A stretch of DNA of 64,000 nucleotides from CATQHQ01 sp965243805 (GTDB lineage: Bacteria; Gemmatimonadota; Gemmatimonadetes; Longimicrobiales; Gaopeijiaceae), in assembly GCA_965243805.1 (NCBI GenBank), contig OZ251577.1, positions 1,922,001 through 1,986,000 of the forward strand, read 5' to 3'. A program made the translations under genes and the position numbers. Positions 57,301-64,000 of this stretch are shown piece by piece. The notes under the pieces are model-generated. The model saw only the letters and a program-made list of their open reading frames with translations. It did no database searches and was not told the DNA's origin. Position 1 is the first letter of the stretch; each line of letters starts with the position of its first letter.

Positions 57301-58600
57301 GGAGCATCTTGATCGTCCGTGGCCGGATCATGGAACCAAGTGCCGACGCCGACCAAGCCCACGGCGACCGCTGCCAAGTCCCTCCTTCTAGTGCCCGGAT
57401 CAAGGCGACGAGGTCGTCGTCGCCGAACCCCGCAACATCTCCATAGACCAGTACGCCGATCGGGTCCGCCCTCACCAGCGTGCTCCTGGACTCCCCACAA
57501 AGGGTAGCCAACCACGCGGCCAAGCCCCGAAGTCCAGAGACTATGCCGCCGTCGTGGCCGGTCAGAAGGGCCAGAACACGTGCGCTCGGTACACCCAAGC
57601 CTTGGCCACCTATGCGTCCCTCGATGACGTTGCGGAGAAACCGAGCCCCGACATATTCCGCAATCTGTGCGTGGACAGGAACAAAGCGTCCGGGTGCCTG
57701 TGCGGTGAAGAGTTTGGTGGCGAGCACCCGACTCAACGCTCTGGGGGCTCCGTCCTTCACTTCATCGAGGGCGAGGTCGTCGTCCCGCTTCTCCATGCCG
57801 CTTCTGCATATTGCCCGCGCATCCGTCAGCAGAAACAACGCCGACAGTAGGCCCCCCACATCGAGCAAACAGGTCGTCCGCATACTGAGTGCGGCTTCCT
57901 GATGATCGATGTTGTGTTCACGGACCATTGTTTGGCAAGCACCTTCAAGCACGGCAGCCTTGTTGCGACCCGCTTCAGTGTTTGTGTGGTCGGCGATCAG
58001 CAACTTCAGTAACAGAGGATTGGTGAGGAAATGATCGTTACCGCCGTCGTGAACGATATCCATGGCGGCGTCGGTGCTGTGGCCGTATGCCTCTATGATT
58101 TCCCGCGCGTGAGTCTTGGTCAGAGGATCAAGCCGAAGAATCCGCAGCTTGGAATACTCCGCGGCGAACTCACGGTGATCGGATGAGAGCCAGTCTGCAA
58201 AACGGCACGATATGCGGACCCGCGGATAGTCCAACTGTTCCAGGCGTTCGAGAGTATCGTCGAGAGGCTGCCGACGGTTGGACTGGCCTGCACGGACTTC
58301 GTCCAGACCGTCGATGAACAGCGTCTTCGTTCTCCATTCTTGATACCGGTCCAAGTTGGCCCGCAGGAATCGGCGGGCGGTGATGTAGTGACACTTGTCT
58401 GGGAGTGCCTCTTCCTTGAACGTCGTGGTCTTGCCGGAGCCGGGGTCGCCCAACAGCACGTAAGCACGCTCGGTCCTGAAGTCGGCGACCGGCCTTGACG
58501 GACCGTAGCACCACGCTCCGTCTTGCGTTCGTGCGGTCTGGGACGCAGACGGTGGTCTCGACTGTCGCTCCAAGAGCGTCGCAGTTCTGGAAACGATCAC
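54389..58600 (-). CDS. NACHT/STAND NTPase with C-terminal PD-(D/E)XK-like domain
   Basis: 1403 residues. NACHT-type Walker A GDPGSGKT (51-58) lies near the N-terminus; Walker B is LFIDGLDEVRAG (94-105). A long alpha-helical middle may be the sensor, as in STAND proteins. The C-terminal 100 residues hold a nuclease-like site: DIRVVYRNHGIPIEVKRNSH, Asp1303 with Glu1316-x-Lys1318. Antiviral STAND (Avs) proteins usually put the effector at the N-terminus, so this order is unusual. The start overlaps the stop of a DUF4143-like ATPase (ATGA). It is probably a defence gene. Confidence 0.75.
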   Translation of the reverse strand: MIVSRTATLLERQSRPPSASQTARTQDGAWCYGPSRPVADFRTERAYVLLGDPGSGKTTTFKEEALPDKCHYITARRFLRANLDRYQEWRTKTLFIDGLDEVRAGQSNRRQPLDDTLERLEQLDYPRVRISCRFADWLSSDHREFAAEYSKLRILRLDPLTKTHAREIIEAYGHSTDAAMDIVHDGGNDHFLTNPLLLKLLIADHTNTEAGRNKAAVLEGACQTMVREHNIDHQEAALSMRTTCLLDVGGLLSALFLLTDARAICRSGMEKRDDDLALDEVKDGAPRALSRVLATKLFTAQAPGRFVPVHAQIAEYVGARFLRNVIEGRIGGQGLGVPSARVLALLTGHDGGIVSGLRGLAAWLATLCGESRSTLVRADPIGVLVYGDVAGFGDDDLVALIRALEGGTWQRSPWAWSASALGSMIRPRTIKMLRTYITDDDRTDAKQTTVDMLLRGIRHAVLAPWVGPERSPSAARPLIGEMLRLVREPTWWPRVRHAGIKAALHAVEKSGEGDDLVSELLQEIKRGEVHDPDNELRGRLLTAMYPGRISPEQVWDYVPKTVNRNLVGHDLMFWSKRIEESTPSTDLPVFMEGLHSNSTRLLAVLDRIQLEKLVNRVLLRTLNEHGETTPVSQLSKWIEVAVRTRPLDRRRGNPIEGQHLMSWYAAHPAIARACLLEFLKRNAHKERLDLNAWPYRREVIGDSPPSCLAGWCLDHAIELAGSHAPVARLLLEWAVGLRGPESGFDHWVTCATARLQGLPELRDRLTNPTKPVDSEGDDTQIGPAKEDQGATAILERRRQEEQQYIAYVRERADGLAAGVCKPALLDSLARTYFGFDSGHMASDPTDALRDSLDSDEDLVSATLSGFTRVLERDDLPDLEEVVRLNENGKRSYFALPVLAGLAEGDRTGSDGYRKLTEDGIRRAVGFYYLSPRPTVRGPRPGWYRRADVPAWYDELVRSHPQLVAEGLVAVHRSQIRRKMHCEEHLASLAWDPKYQDLARLAAPSLLRVFPTRCTRPQILALRHLLWASVRHMPDELASCVATKLARSGMDVAQRALWLGTGMLVSPEQYLATAMDFIREGKTTRVQHLIGFVVPERPLPSFSMEWSTEHLAAAIRGIGARITPWHPPDGNEMKARLMTPADEASTKAQRLLSAWLDGLARLPEAKATDALESLADAPELAAWRHEILDALDQQVVLRRAHEHRIPTADQVQGVLRDAEPAGPADLRALTVDRLQELARNIRDGNTDDWKQYWNVDTYGRARAAEPRPEDPCRDALLSDLRPRLLPAGVNAEPEGHCAEDKRADIRVVYRNHGIPIEVKRNSHRQLWSSIETQLIAKYTRDPGSSGFGIYLVLWFGAEHTRVVPPCGHHSKPSNPAELKRCLEEVLTDEQRRMISVVVVDVSRP

Positions 58601-59871
58601 CGTTCCTCCAACCAGTGCGATGCGGGCTCGGAAAGGAACTCGTTGAGCGGCACACCAGCCCGCCCGACCAGGAGCGTGCGGGCCTTCCGAAACCGTTGCC
58701 GGAAGGACTCCAGGCCGGGTGTGGAGCGGAGTTGCCGTCGGGAGCTGCTCTTGACTTCAATGCCTACGATGTGCGGACCTTGCGAGAGGACGAAGTCGAC
58801 CTCCAGCCCGGCGCGGTCACGCCAGTAGCCAAGGGCGGCCCCGGGAGGCAACGTGTTCCAAAGATGGGCGCCGACGGTGCTTTCGGTGATCCGGCCCCAC
58901 ATCGTGCGGTCGGCTTCTGCGTCGCCTTGCGAGTAGCCCGACGGAGCCGTCATGAGGGCCGTGTCGAGCACGTTCAGCTTGGGGCTCGACGCCTTTCCCA
59001 AGTGAGGCTTGTCCGTATACTGCGGCAACCCGGCAACGAGCCCGGCGTCGGACAAGAGATCCAGGTAGCGGGCGAGCGTGGTGGTGTTCCCTCGTTCCTG
59101 CAGCTGGCCTAGCATCTTGTTGTATGAAAGAATCTGGCCGGAATAGCTGGACGCCAGGGCGATCAGGCGGCGCATCAGAGCCGGCTTCGCCACCTTGGTC
59201 AACGCCACGATGTCTTGGGAGATGGCGGGCCGAACGATCGTTTCGGCAATGTACTGGCGCCAAGCCGCCCGGTCGTTCTTCCATTGCGCGGCGCCGGGAT
59301 AGCCGCCGAAGAACAGGTAGTCGTTCAAGGTGTAGCCGAACGTGCTAGCCATCTCGTCGAGGGACCACTGGCGGACCTGGACGGGCATGAAGCGACCCGC
59401 AAGGCTTTCGTGGATGCCCGTGAGGAGCGACCAGGGGGCGGAACCCGACACGATCACGCGGAGCGGCAGGCCTTCCGCACGGTCTCGGTCCCAAAGGCCC
59501 TTGACGAAGGAAGACCACTTGGGAACGCGCTGGATTTCGTCCAGAGCCAAGACGATGCCGTCCTCGTGTGCCCGCGCTTCGCGGCGAGCGGCTTGCCACA
59601 CCTCCACTAGGCGGGACGTGTCGGCAAGCATGAGCTCGGGGTGAGCCGGAGCACTGCCGGTCCCACGCCATGGGCTCGTCGTCGCCTCCTCCGCGACCGC
59701 GGGTTCGTCGGCGGCAACGTACCAGCCCCGAACCCCATACTCTCGCATAACGTCGCGGACGATCGTCGTCTTGCCGGCCTGGCGAGGGCCGATGACCGCG
59801 ACGATCGGCGGCTCCTCCAGGTGGAGCAGCCGAAGCACTTTCCGCACGTGTAGTCTCTGGAACTGTCTCAT
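58597..59871 (-). CDS. DUF4143-like AAA ATPase paired with the NACHT gene
   Basis: 424 residues. Walker A IGPRQAGKTT (27-36), Walker B LALDEIQRVPKWS, sensor VIVSGSAPW, winged helix, and a DUF4143 end with LEVDFVLSQGPHIVGIEVKSSS, with D...ExK intact. It is distinct from the two other DUF4143 genes (no MIPRH start and no shared operator). The stop overlaps the NACHT gene start by 4 bp, giving a two-gene operon. Its role could be sensing, regulation or protection. Confidence 0.85.
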   Translation of the reverse strand: MRQFQRLHVRKVLRLLHLEEPPIVAVIGPRQAGKTTIVRDVMREYGVRGWYVAADEPAVAEEATTSPWRGTGSAPAHPELMLADTSRLVEVWQAARREARAHEDGIVLALDEIQRVPKWSSFVKGLWDRDRAEGLPLRVIVSGSAPWSLLTGIHESLAGRFMPVQVRQWSLDEMASTFGYTLNDYLFFGGYPGAAQWKNDRAAWRQYIAETIVRPAISQDIVALTKVAKPALMRRLIALASSYSGQILSYNKMLGQLQERGNTTTLARYLDLLSDAGLVAGLPQYTDKPHLGKASSPKLNVLDTALMTAPSGYSQGDAEADRTMWGRITESTVGAHLWNTLPPGAALGYWRDRAGLEVDFVLSQGPHIVGIEVKSSSRRQLRSTPGLESFRQRFRKARTLLVGRAGVPLNEFLSEPASHWLEER

Positions 59872-60156
59872 GTCAATGAAGATACGTCACTAGGGCACTT
59901 TACTCAATAGCATATTCATTCGCGATCCGAATCGGCCGTGTGTGTGTCGGGACCACGGGGTCTCGTGCGAGCACGGGGAGGGCATATCTCCAAGTGTCCC
60001 CGGCCCGAGCCGTCCAATAGCCCGTGTGCGCAAAGGGCGGCGCGGGCTTACCTTGCCGCTTCGTCCGACTCGGTCGGTCGCACACGCGTAGGCTGTCCGC
60101 TGGTCCCGATAACTCTACTTGCCCAGACCATTCCCTCCACTCAGGACACCGCCTCC

Positions 60157-61767
60157 ATGCCCCCTCTCTCCACCGTTCGGCCTTGGCTCTCGCTCGCCCT
60201 CCTCTGGTTGCTCGCTGGCTGCGCTGGCTCGCCGGAACCGACGGACCTGCTGATCCCGGGCGGTTCCGTGCTGGACGGCTCGGGCGCCGAGGCGGTGGCC
60301 GCGGACGTGGCCGTGGCGGACGGGCGCATCGTGTTCGTGGGGAACGCGACGGGCGCGGGAATAGCTGCCCGGGACACGGTGGACGCTGCCGGGCTCGTGG
60401 TCGCGCCTGGCTTCATCGACATGCACTCCCATGCGGAGCTGGAGGCGGACCATGGGCGGGACGCTCGGGCGTTCCTCTTCCAGGGGATCACGAGCGTGGC
60501 GCTGGGGATGGACGGCGCGGGAACCGCCGACACCGCCGAGCGGCTGGCCGGGTGGGCGGCGAACGGGATCGGCGTGAACGCCTTCCACTATGTGGGCCAC
60601 AACTGGGTGCGCCGGCGGGTCATGGGAATGGCGGACCGGGCGCCGACCCCCGACGAGCTGGACCAGATGCGTGCGTTGGTGCGCCAAGGGATGGAGGAAG
60701 GTGCTTACGGGCTGTCGTCGGGGCTGTTCTACCTGCCGGGCAACTACGCGGAGACGGAGGAGGTGATCGCGCTGAACCGGGTGGCGGCGGAGTACGAAGG
60801 CGCGATCTACGACACCCACGACCGGGACCTGGGTGCTGCCTACCCGCCCTTCGGGTACCTGGAATCCATTGCCGAGGGGATCCGCATCGGCGAGGAGGCC
60901 GGCACCAAGGTCGTATTCAGCCATTTCAACGCCCAAGGCGCCCACAACTACGGACGGGCGCGCGAGGGGGCGGCGCTGATCGAGGAGGCGCGTGCCCGGG
61001 GCGTGGAGGTCGCGGGCGCCCACCACTCCTACACGGCCACCCAGTCGAACCTGCGCTCGTACACCGTGCCCGGATGGGCGGTGGTCGGAGGCGACACTGC
61101 GATGGTCCGACGCTTCGACGACCCCGACTCGCTGGCGCTCATCGACGCCCAGACCCGCGAGATGCTGGTGATCCGGGGCGGGGCCGACCGGCTCCTCTTC
61201 GCGGACCCCCGTCCCAGCCTCAACGGCAAGACCTTGCAGCAGGTCGCCAACGAGTGGGGGATCGACGCTCCGTCAGCCGCTCGCCGCATCTTGCGGGAGG
61301 GCAACGCCGCCGTCATGAACCTGGGCCTCTACGACATCGAGAACATCCGCTACCTGGCCCAACTGGAGTGGATGATGACGTGCACAGACGGCCGGGACCC
61401 GGGTCCCACGCGTCCGGTCACGCATCCCCGCGCCTTCGGCTCCTTCACCAAGAAGCTCCGCGACTTGGTGCTGGACGAAGGGCTGATCACGCTGCCCCAC
61501 GCGATCCGCTCCATGACCGGCTTGGCGGCGGATTTCCTGGGCTGGACCGACCGGGGCTACCTGCGGGAGGGGTACGCAGCGGACATCGTGGTGCTGGACT
61601 TGGACGCAGTGCGGGACCTGGCGACCTACGAGAACCCGCACCAGTACTCCCAGGGAACGGTGCATGTGCTGGTCAACGGGACGTTCGCGATCCGGGACGG
61701 AGAGGCGACGATGGCGCTGGCGGGGCGGGCGTTGGTGCGGGGCGGCGGGGTTGCAGGACGACCTTAA
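60157..61767 (+). CDS. N-acyl-D-amino-acid deacylase family amidohydrolase, lipoprotein
   Basis: 536 residues from ATG 60157, chosen for the signal peptide and lipobox (LALLWLLAGC). PGFIDMHSHAE carries the metal-binding histidines; LSSGLFYLPGNYAETEEVI and REGYAADIVVLDLDAVRD are typical of D-aminoacylase/dihydroorotase-like enzymes. It is expected to hydrolyse an amide or imide in the periplasm; the substrate is unknown. Its last 95 nt overlap the 3' end of the convergent zinc dehydrogenase gene. The 285-bp gap before it holds no gene that I recognise. Confidence 0.88.
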   Translation: MPPLSTVRPWLSLALLWLLAGCAGSPEPTDLLIPGGSVLDGSGAEAVAADVAVADGRIVFVGNATGAGIAARDTVDAAGLVVAPGFIDMHSHAELEADHGRDARAFLFQGITSVALGMDGAGTADTAERLAGWAANGIGVNAFHYVGHNWVRRRVMGMADRAPTPDELDQMRALVRQGMEEGAYGLSSGLFYLPGNYAETEEVIALNRVAAEYEGAIYDTHDRDLGAAYPPFGYLESIAEGIRIGEEAGTKVVFSHFNAQGAHNYGRAREGAALIEEARARGVEVAGAHHSYTATQSNLRSYTVPGWAVVGGDTAMVRRFDDPDSLALIDAQTREMLVIRGGADRLLFADPRPSLNGKTLQQVANEWGIDAPSAARRILREGNAAVMNLGLYDIENIRYLAQLEWMMTCTDGRDPGPTRPVTHPRAFGSFTKKLRDLVLDEGLITLPHAIRSMTGLAADFLGWTDRGYLREGYAADIVVLDLDAVRDLATYENPHQYSQGTVHVLVNGTFAIRDGEATMALAGRALVRGGGVAGRP

Positions 61768-63034
61768 GGGCCTTGCTGCGTCGGTGGTCGTAGGCGGCCC
61801 GGAGGGCGTCTCGGTACTGGGTCAACGGGAAGACGTGGGTGACAAGTCCCGCCAGCGGGCCGGGGTCTGCCGCCATCCGTTCCAGCGTGATCTCGAAGGT
61901 GTGGCGCCGCTGGCCGTCCCATTCCTCTATTCCATAGCCCACGAAGCCCTGGACCCGCAGCTCGTGCGCCCACAGGAAGGTCAGGTCGAGCTTCTTGATC
62001 TGGCCGGCGCACCCCAGCAGTACGACCTGGCCCCGAGGGGACGCGAAGCGGAGCGACTGGGCCATGCTGGACGCGCCGCCCACGCAGTCGAAGACGAAAT
62101 CAAAGCCGCCGCCGGCGCACACTTCGTCTCCCACGACGGGCATGTAGGCGCGGGCGCCGGTGTCTACCAGGGCTTGGCGGGCTTCGGCACCGGGAGTCAC
62201 AGTCTCATCGGCGCCGAGCGCTCGGGCCATGGCGACTTCATGGGGGCGCTTGGCCTGGGCGATCAACCGGCCCTCGTACCCCAGTGCTCGGAGCGACCAG
62301 AGCGCGGCGAAGGCGATCGTCCCGCTTCCGATCACCAGAATCGGTCCTCGGGAGTGCGCCGCCCCGCTCCCCAGCACCGCGTGGACACCGATGGCGAGCG
62401 GCTCGGTCAGCACCGCCACCCGGTCGTCAAGCCCCTCCGGCACCGGAAACACCTGACGCTGGTGGGCGATCATCTGTTCGCCCCAGCCGCCGGGCAGGTC
62501 GCGGTGGTAGCCGATGGTGAGCCCCGGCGCCAGCGGCCGACCGGCCCTCTCCGGCGACTGGCTGGCACTGTCGGCCGACGGGTCCGCCAGCCGTCCTTCC
62601 TCCCCCGCCATCTCGCAGGTGGCGTGGAGACCGGATGCGCACGACGGGCACCACTGTTCGCTGGGGTGTCCCCGGGCTTCGCAATGGATCAATGGGTCGA
62701 TCACCACCCGCTGTCCCGGCGACAGGTGGGGCGCCCCCGATCCGGCCTCCACGACGCGGCCTAGGATCTCGTGGCCTAGCACCGCCGGGAACGATCCAAA
62801 AGGCTCCATCGCTGGGCTGGACTGGTAGGCGATGTTGCCCAAGTCGCTGCCGCAGATACCGCACAGCAGGACTTCGATGCGCACCCAGTCGTCCCCCGCC
62901 GGGAGTGCCGGAGCCGGACGGTCCACCAGCGACAACTTGGACAGTCGGCCGTGGATGGCGGAGTCGGTGACGCGGCCCAAGCTCTTGGCGAGCAGGTACC
63001 CCGGCACGGTCACGTTGAACTCGATGGCAGTCAT
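61673..63034 (-). CDS. zinc-binding MDR family dehydrogenase
   Basis: 453 residues from ATG 63034; the open frame continues to 63820 but as a shadow of the thiolase. Zinc ligands lie in CGICGSD and GHE (87-89), a CPSCASGLHATC cluster may hold a second zinc, and VIGSGTIAFAALWSLRALG is the NAD(P) Rossmann fold. Substrate is unknown. The last 25 residues (RRPAPTPAPPAP) are low-complexity and overlap the amidohydrolase gene in antisense, so the ancestral stop was probably lost. Confidence 0.88.
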   Translation of the reverse strand: MTAIEFNVTVPGYLLAKSLGRVTDSAIHGRLSKLSLVDRPAPALPAGDDWVRIEVLLCGICGSDLGNIAYQSSPAMEPFGSFPAVLGHEILGRVVEAGSGAPHLSPGQRVVIDPLIHCEARGHPSEQWCPSCASGLHATCEMAGEEGRLADPSADSASQSPERAGRPLAPGLTIGYHRDLPGGWGEQMIAHQRQVFPVPEGLDDRVAVLTEPLAIGVHAVLGSGAAHSRGPILVIGSGTIAFAALWSLRALGYEGRLIAQAKRPHEVAMARALGADETVTPGAEARQALVDTGARAYMPVVGDEVCAGGGFDFVFDCVGGASSMAQSLRFASPRGQVVLLGCAGQIKKLDLTFLWAHELRVQGFVGYGIEEWDGQRRHTFEITLERMAADPGPLAGLVTHVFPLTQYRDALRAAYDHRRSKALKVVLQPRRPAPTPAPPAPSSPLRPGSRTSR

Positions 63035-63066
63035 GAAAGGGCCTCTCCCGGGGCGGATGCGACGGT

Positions 63067-63105
63067 GAGATGGCGGGAACGGGAGGAGAGATGGCGGGAA
63101 CGGGA
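63067..63105 (+). repeat. 21-bp tandem duplication
   Basis: GAGATGGCGGGAACGGGA occurs at 63067-63084 and 63088-63105. The gap 63035-63260 between the divergent genes holds only repeats and presumably two promoters. Confidence 0.8.
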
Positions 63106-63183
63106 CATGGGGCACCACGATGGAAGTGCGCCAGACCGGTCGTCGCGCTAAAGTGGCGACGACCACGACCGACGCAAAGATGC

Positions 63184-63227
63184 GATGTTCAGGCGCGTCG
63201 TGGATGATGTTCAGGCGCGTCATGGAT
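63184..63227 (+). repeat. 22-bp tandem duplication ahead of the thiolase gene
   Basis: Two 22-bp units (63184-63205, 63206-63227) beginning GATGTTCAGGCGCGTC differ at one base. They end 33 nt before the thiolase start codon. Confidence 0.85.
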
Positions 63228-63260
63228 CGAGCGACCCTTGGTGGAGAGAGGAAATCGCAG

Positions 63261-64000
63261 ATGGATCGAACGCGGGTTGCCGTCTTGGCGGGTTGCCGCA
63301 CCCCCTTCTCCAGGGCCGGCACCGACCTCGCCCAGCTGTCCGCCATTCGGCTGGGGCAGCACGCCGTTCGGGAGCTCCTCGCTCGGGCCGATGTGCCGCC
63401 GGAGGAGGTGGACCACCTAGTCTTCGGCACCGTAGTCCACGACCCGCGGGCACCCAACATGGCCAGGGAGGTCGGGTTGGCGACGCTGCCGGCCTCCGTC
63501 CCGGCGGTCACAGTGTCCCGCGCCTGCGCCTCGTCCAACCAAGCGATCGCCGACGCGGCGAAACTGATCGAAACGGGGCGTGCGGAAATGGTGGTGGCCG
63601 GCGGCGCCGAGTCCCTGTCCAAGGTGCCGATCCTGGTCTCGGACCGGCTCTCGGCGGCGTTGGTGAAGGCGTCCCGAGCGCGTAGCCTCGGAGCCCGGCT
63701 TCGTGCGTTCCGCCGGATGCGTCTCCGAGACTTGGTGCCGGTCCCTCCCGCCATTGCGGAGCCCTCCACGGGCGAAACCATGGGAGAGGCGGCCGAACGG
63801 ATGGCCAAGGAGAACGGCATCCCGCGGGAGGATCAGGACCGCTGGGCCCTCGAGTCCCACAGGAAGGCCCATGCCGGAACGGAGGACGGACGCCTGACGG
63901 AGGAGATCGCGCCCGTCTACGTTCCGCCCAAGTACGACGCCACGGTAGCCCGCGACAATGGAGTCCGACCGGACACCTCGTTGGAGGTGCTCTCGGGGCT
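63261..64000 (+). CDS. acetyl-CoA C-acyltransferase (FadI-type thiolase), 3' end cut
   Basis: The frame from ATG 63261 is open to the window edge (246 residues seen). It has GAGAGAGGA about 8 nt upstream. It begins RVAVLAGCRTPFSRAGTDL; the acyl-accepting Cys89 sits in SRACASSNQAIADAA, as in FadI-type thiolases of the trifunctional complex. AGGAESLSKVPI follows. It carries out the last step of beta-oxidation, thiolysis of 3-ketoacyl-CoA. FadJ would be expected downstream. Confidence 0.9.
   Translation, partial: MDRTRVAVLAGCRTPFSRAGTDLAQLSAIRLGQHAVRELLARADVPPEEVDHLVFGTVVHDPRAPNMAREVGLATLPASVPAVTVSRACASSNQAIADAAKLIETGRAEMVVAGGAESLSKVPILVSDRLSAALVKASRARSLGARLRAFRRMRLRDLVPVPPAIAEPSTGETMGEAAERMAKENGIPREDQDRWALESHRKAHAGTEDGRLTEEIAPVYVPPKYDATVARDNGVRPDTSLEVLSG

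Overview
The window is GC-rich bacterial chromosome with dense coding, many GTG/TTG starts and frequent 4-bp ATGA overlaps. Three TolB/NHL-like beta-propeller exported proteins, a Suf operon with an embedded Rieske protein, a single-chain glycine decarboxylase and lipoproteins of a recognisable style suggest Gemmatimonadota or a close relative. This assignment is inferred from gene content only; no rRNA or tRNA was found to test it. The window cuts genes at both ends: a propeller lipoprotein on the left (minus strand) and a FadI-type thiolase on the right (plus strand).

Layout. 1-2.6 kb: secreted propeller and small lipoproteins. 2.9-10 kb: first defence-like block, with a type III Res-like helicase-nuclease, a KAP NTPase overlapping a DUF4062/GHKL-ATPase protein with a repetitive tail, and a DUF4143 ATPase. 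10-26.4 kb: housekeeping block with lytic transglycosylase, ExbB/TolQ, the gcvH-gcvP-UPF0173-lipoate ligase operon, acyl-CoA dehydrogenase, TatA, an MFS exporter, a TrmJ-like methyltransferase, an AbiE-type toxin-antitoxin pair, a PQQ-type sugar dehydrogenase and an ECF sigma/anti-sigma/YbjQ operon. 26.7-34.5 kb: toxin-antitoxin and mobile-element debris, with XRE-ImmA plus PIN, gene fragments, and an ISL3 element with perfect 8-bp target duplication that splits a hicB antitoxin. An Rpn nuclease and a second DUF4143 ATPase with a stop at codon 7 follow. 34.6-36.3 kb: exported TPR protein. 36.4-46.1 kb: a frameshifted STY4851/YjiT-like gene overlapping a 2086-residue DUF1998 helicase. 46.1-54.4 kb: propeller protein, patatin, sufC-sufB-sufD-Rieske-sufS and a lipoprotein. 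54.4-59.9 kb: a DUF4143-like ATPase overlapping a 1403-residue NACHT/STAND ATPase with a C-terminal PD-(D/E)XK-like motif. 60.2-64 kb: amidohydrolase, zinc dehydrogenase and thiolase.

The housekeeping operons are compact and intact. The accessory genes between them look like anti-mobile-element systems and their ruins. The best candidates for undescribed systems are the NACHT-nuclease/DUF4143 pair (54389-59871), the YjiT/DUF1998-helicase pair (36384-46121) and the KAP/DUF4062-ATPase pair (5467-8687). Two of the three DUF4143 ATPases also share an upstream inverted repeat at identical spacing from the start codon, which looks like a family operator.
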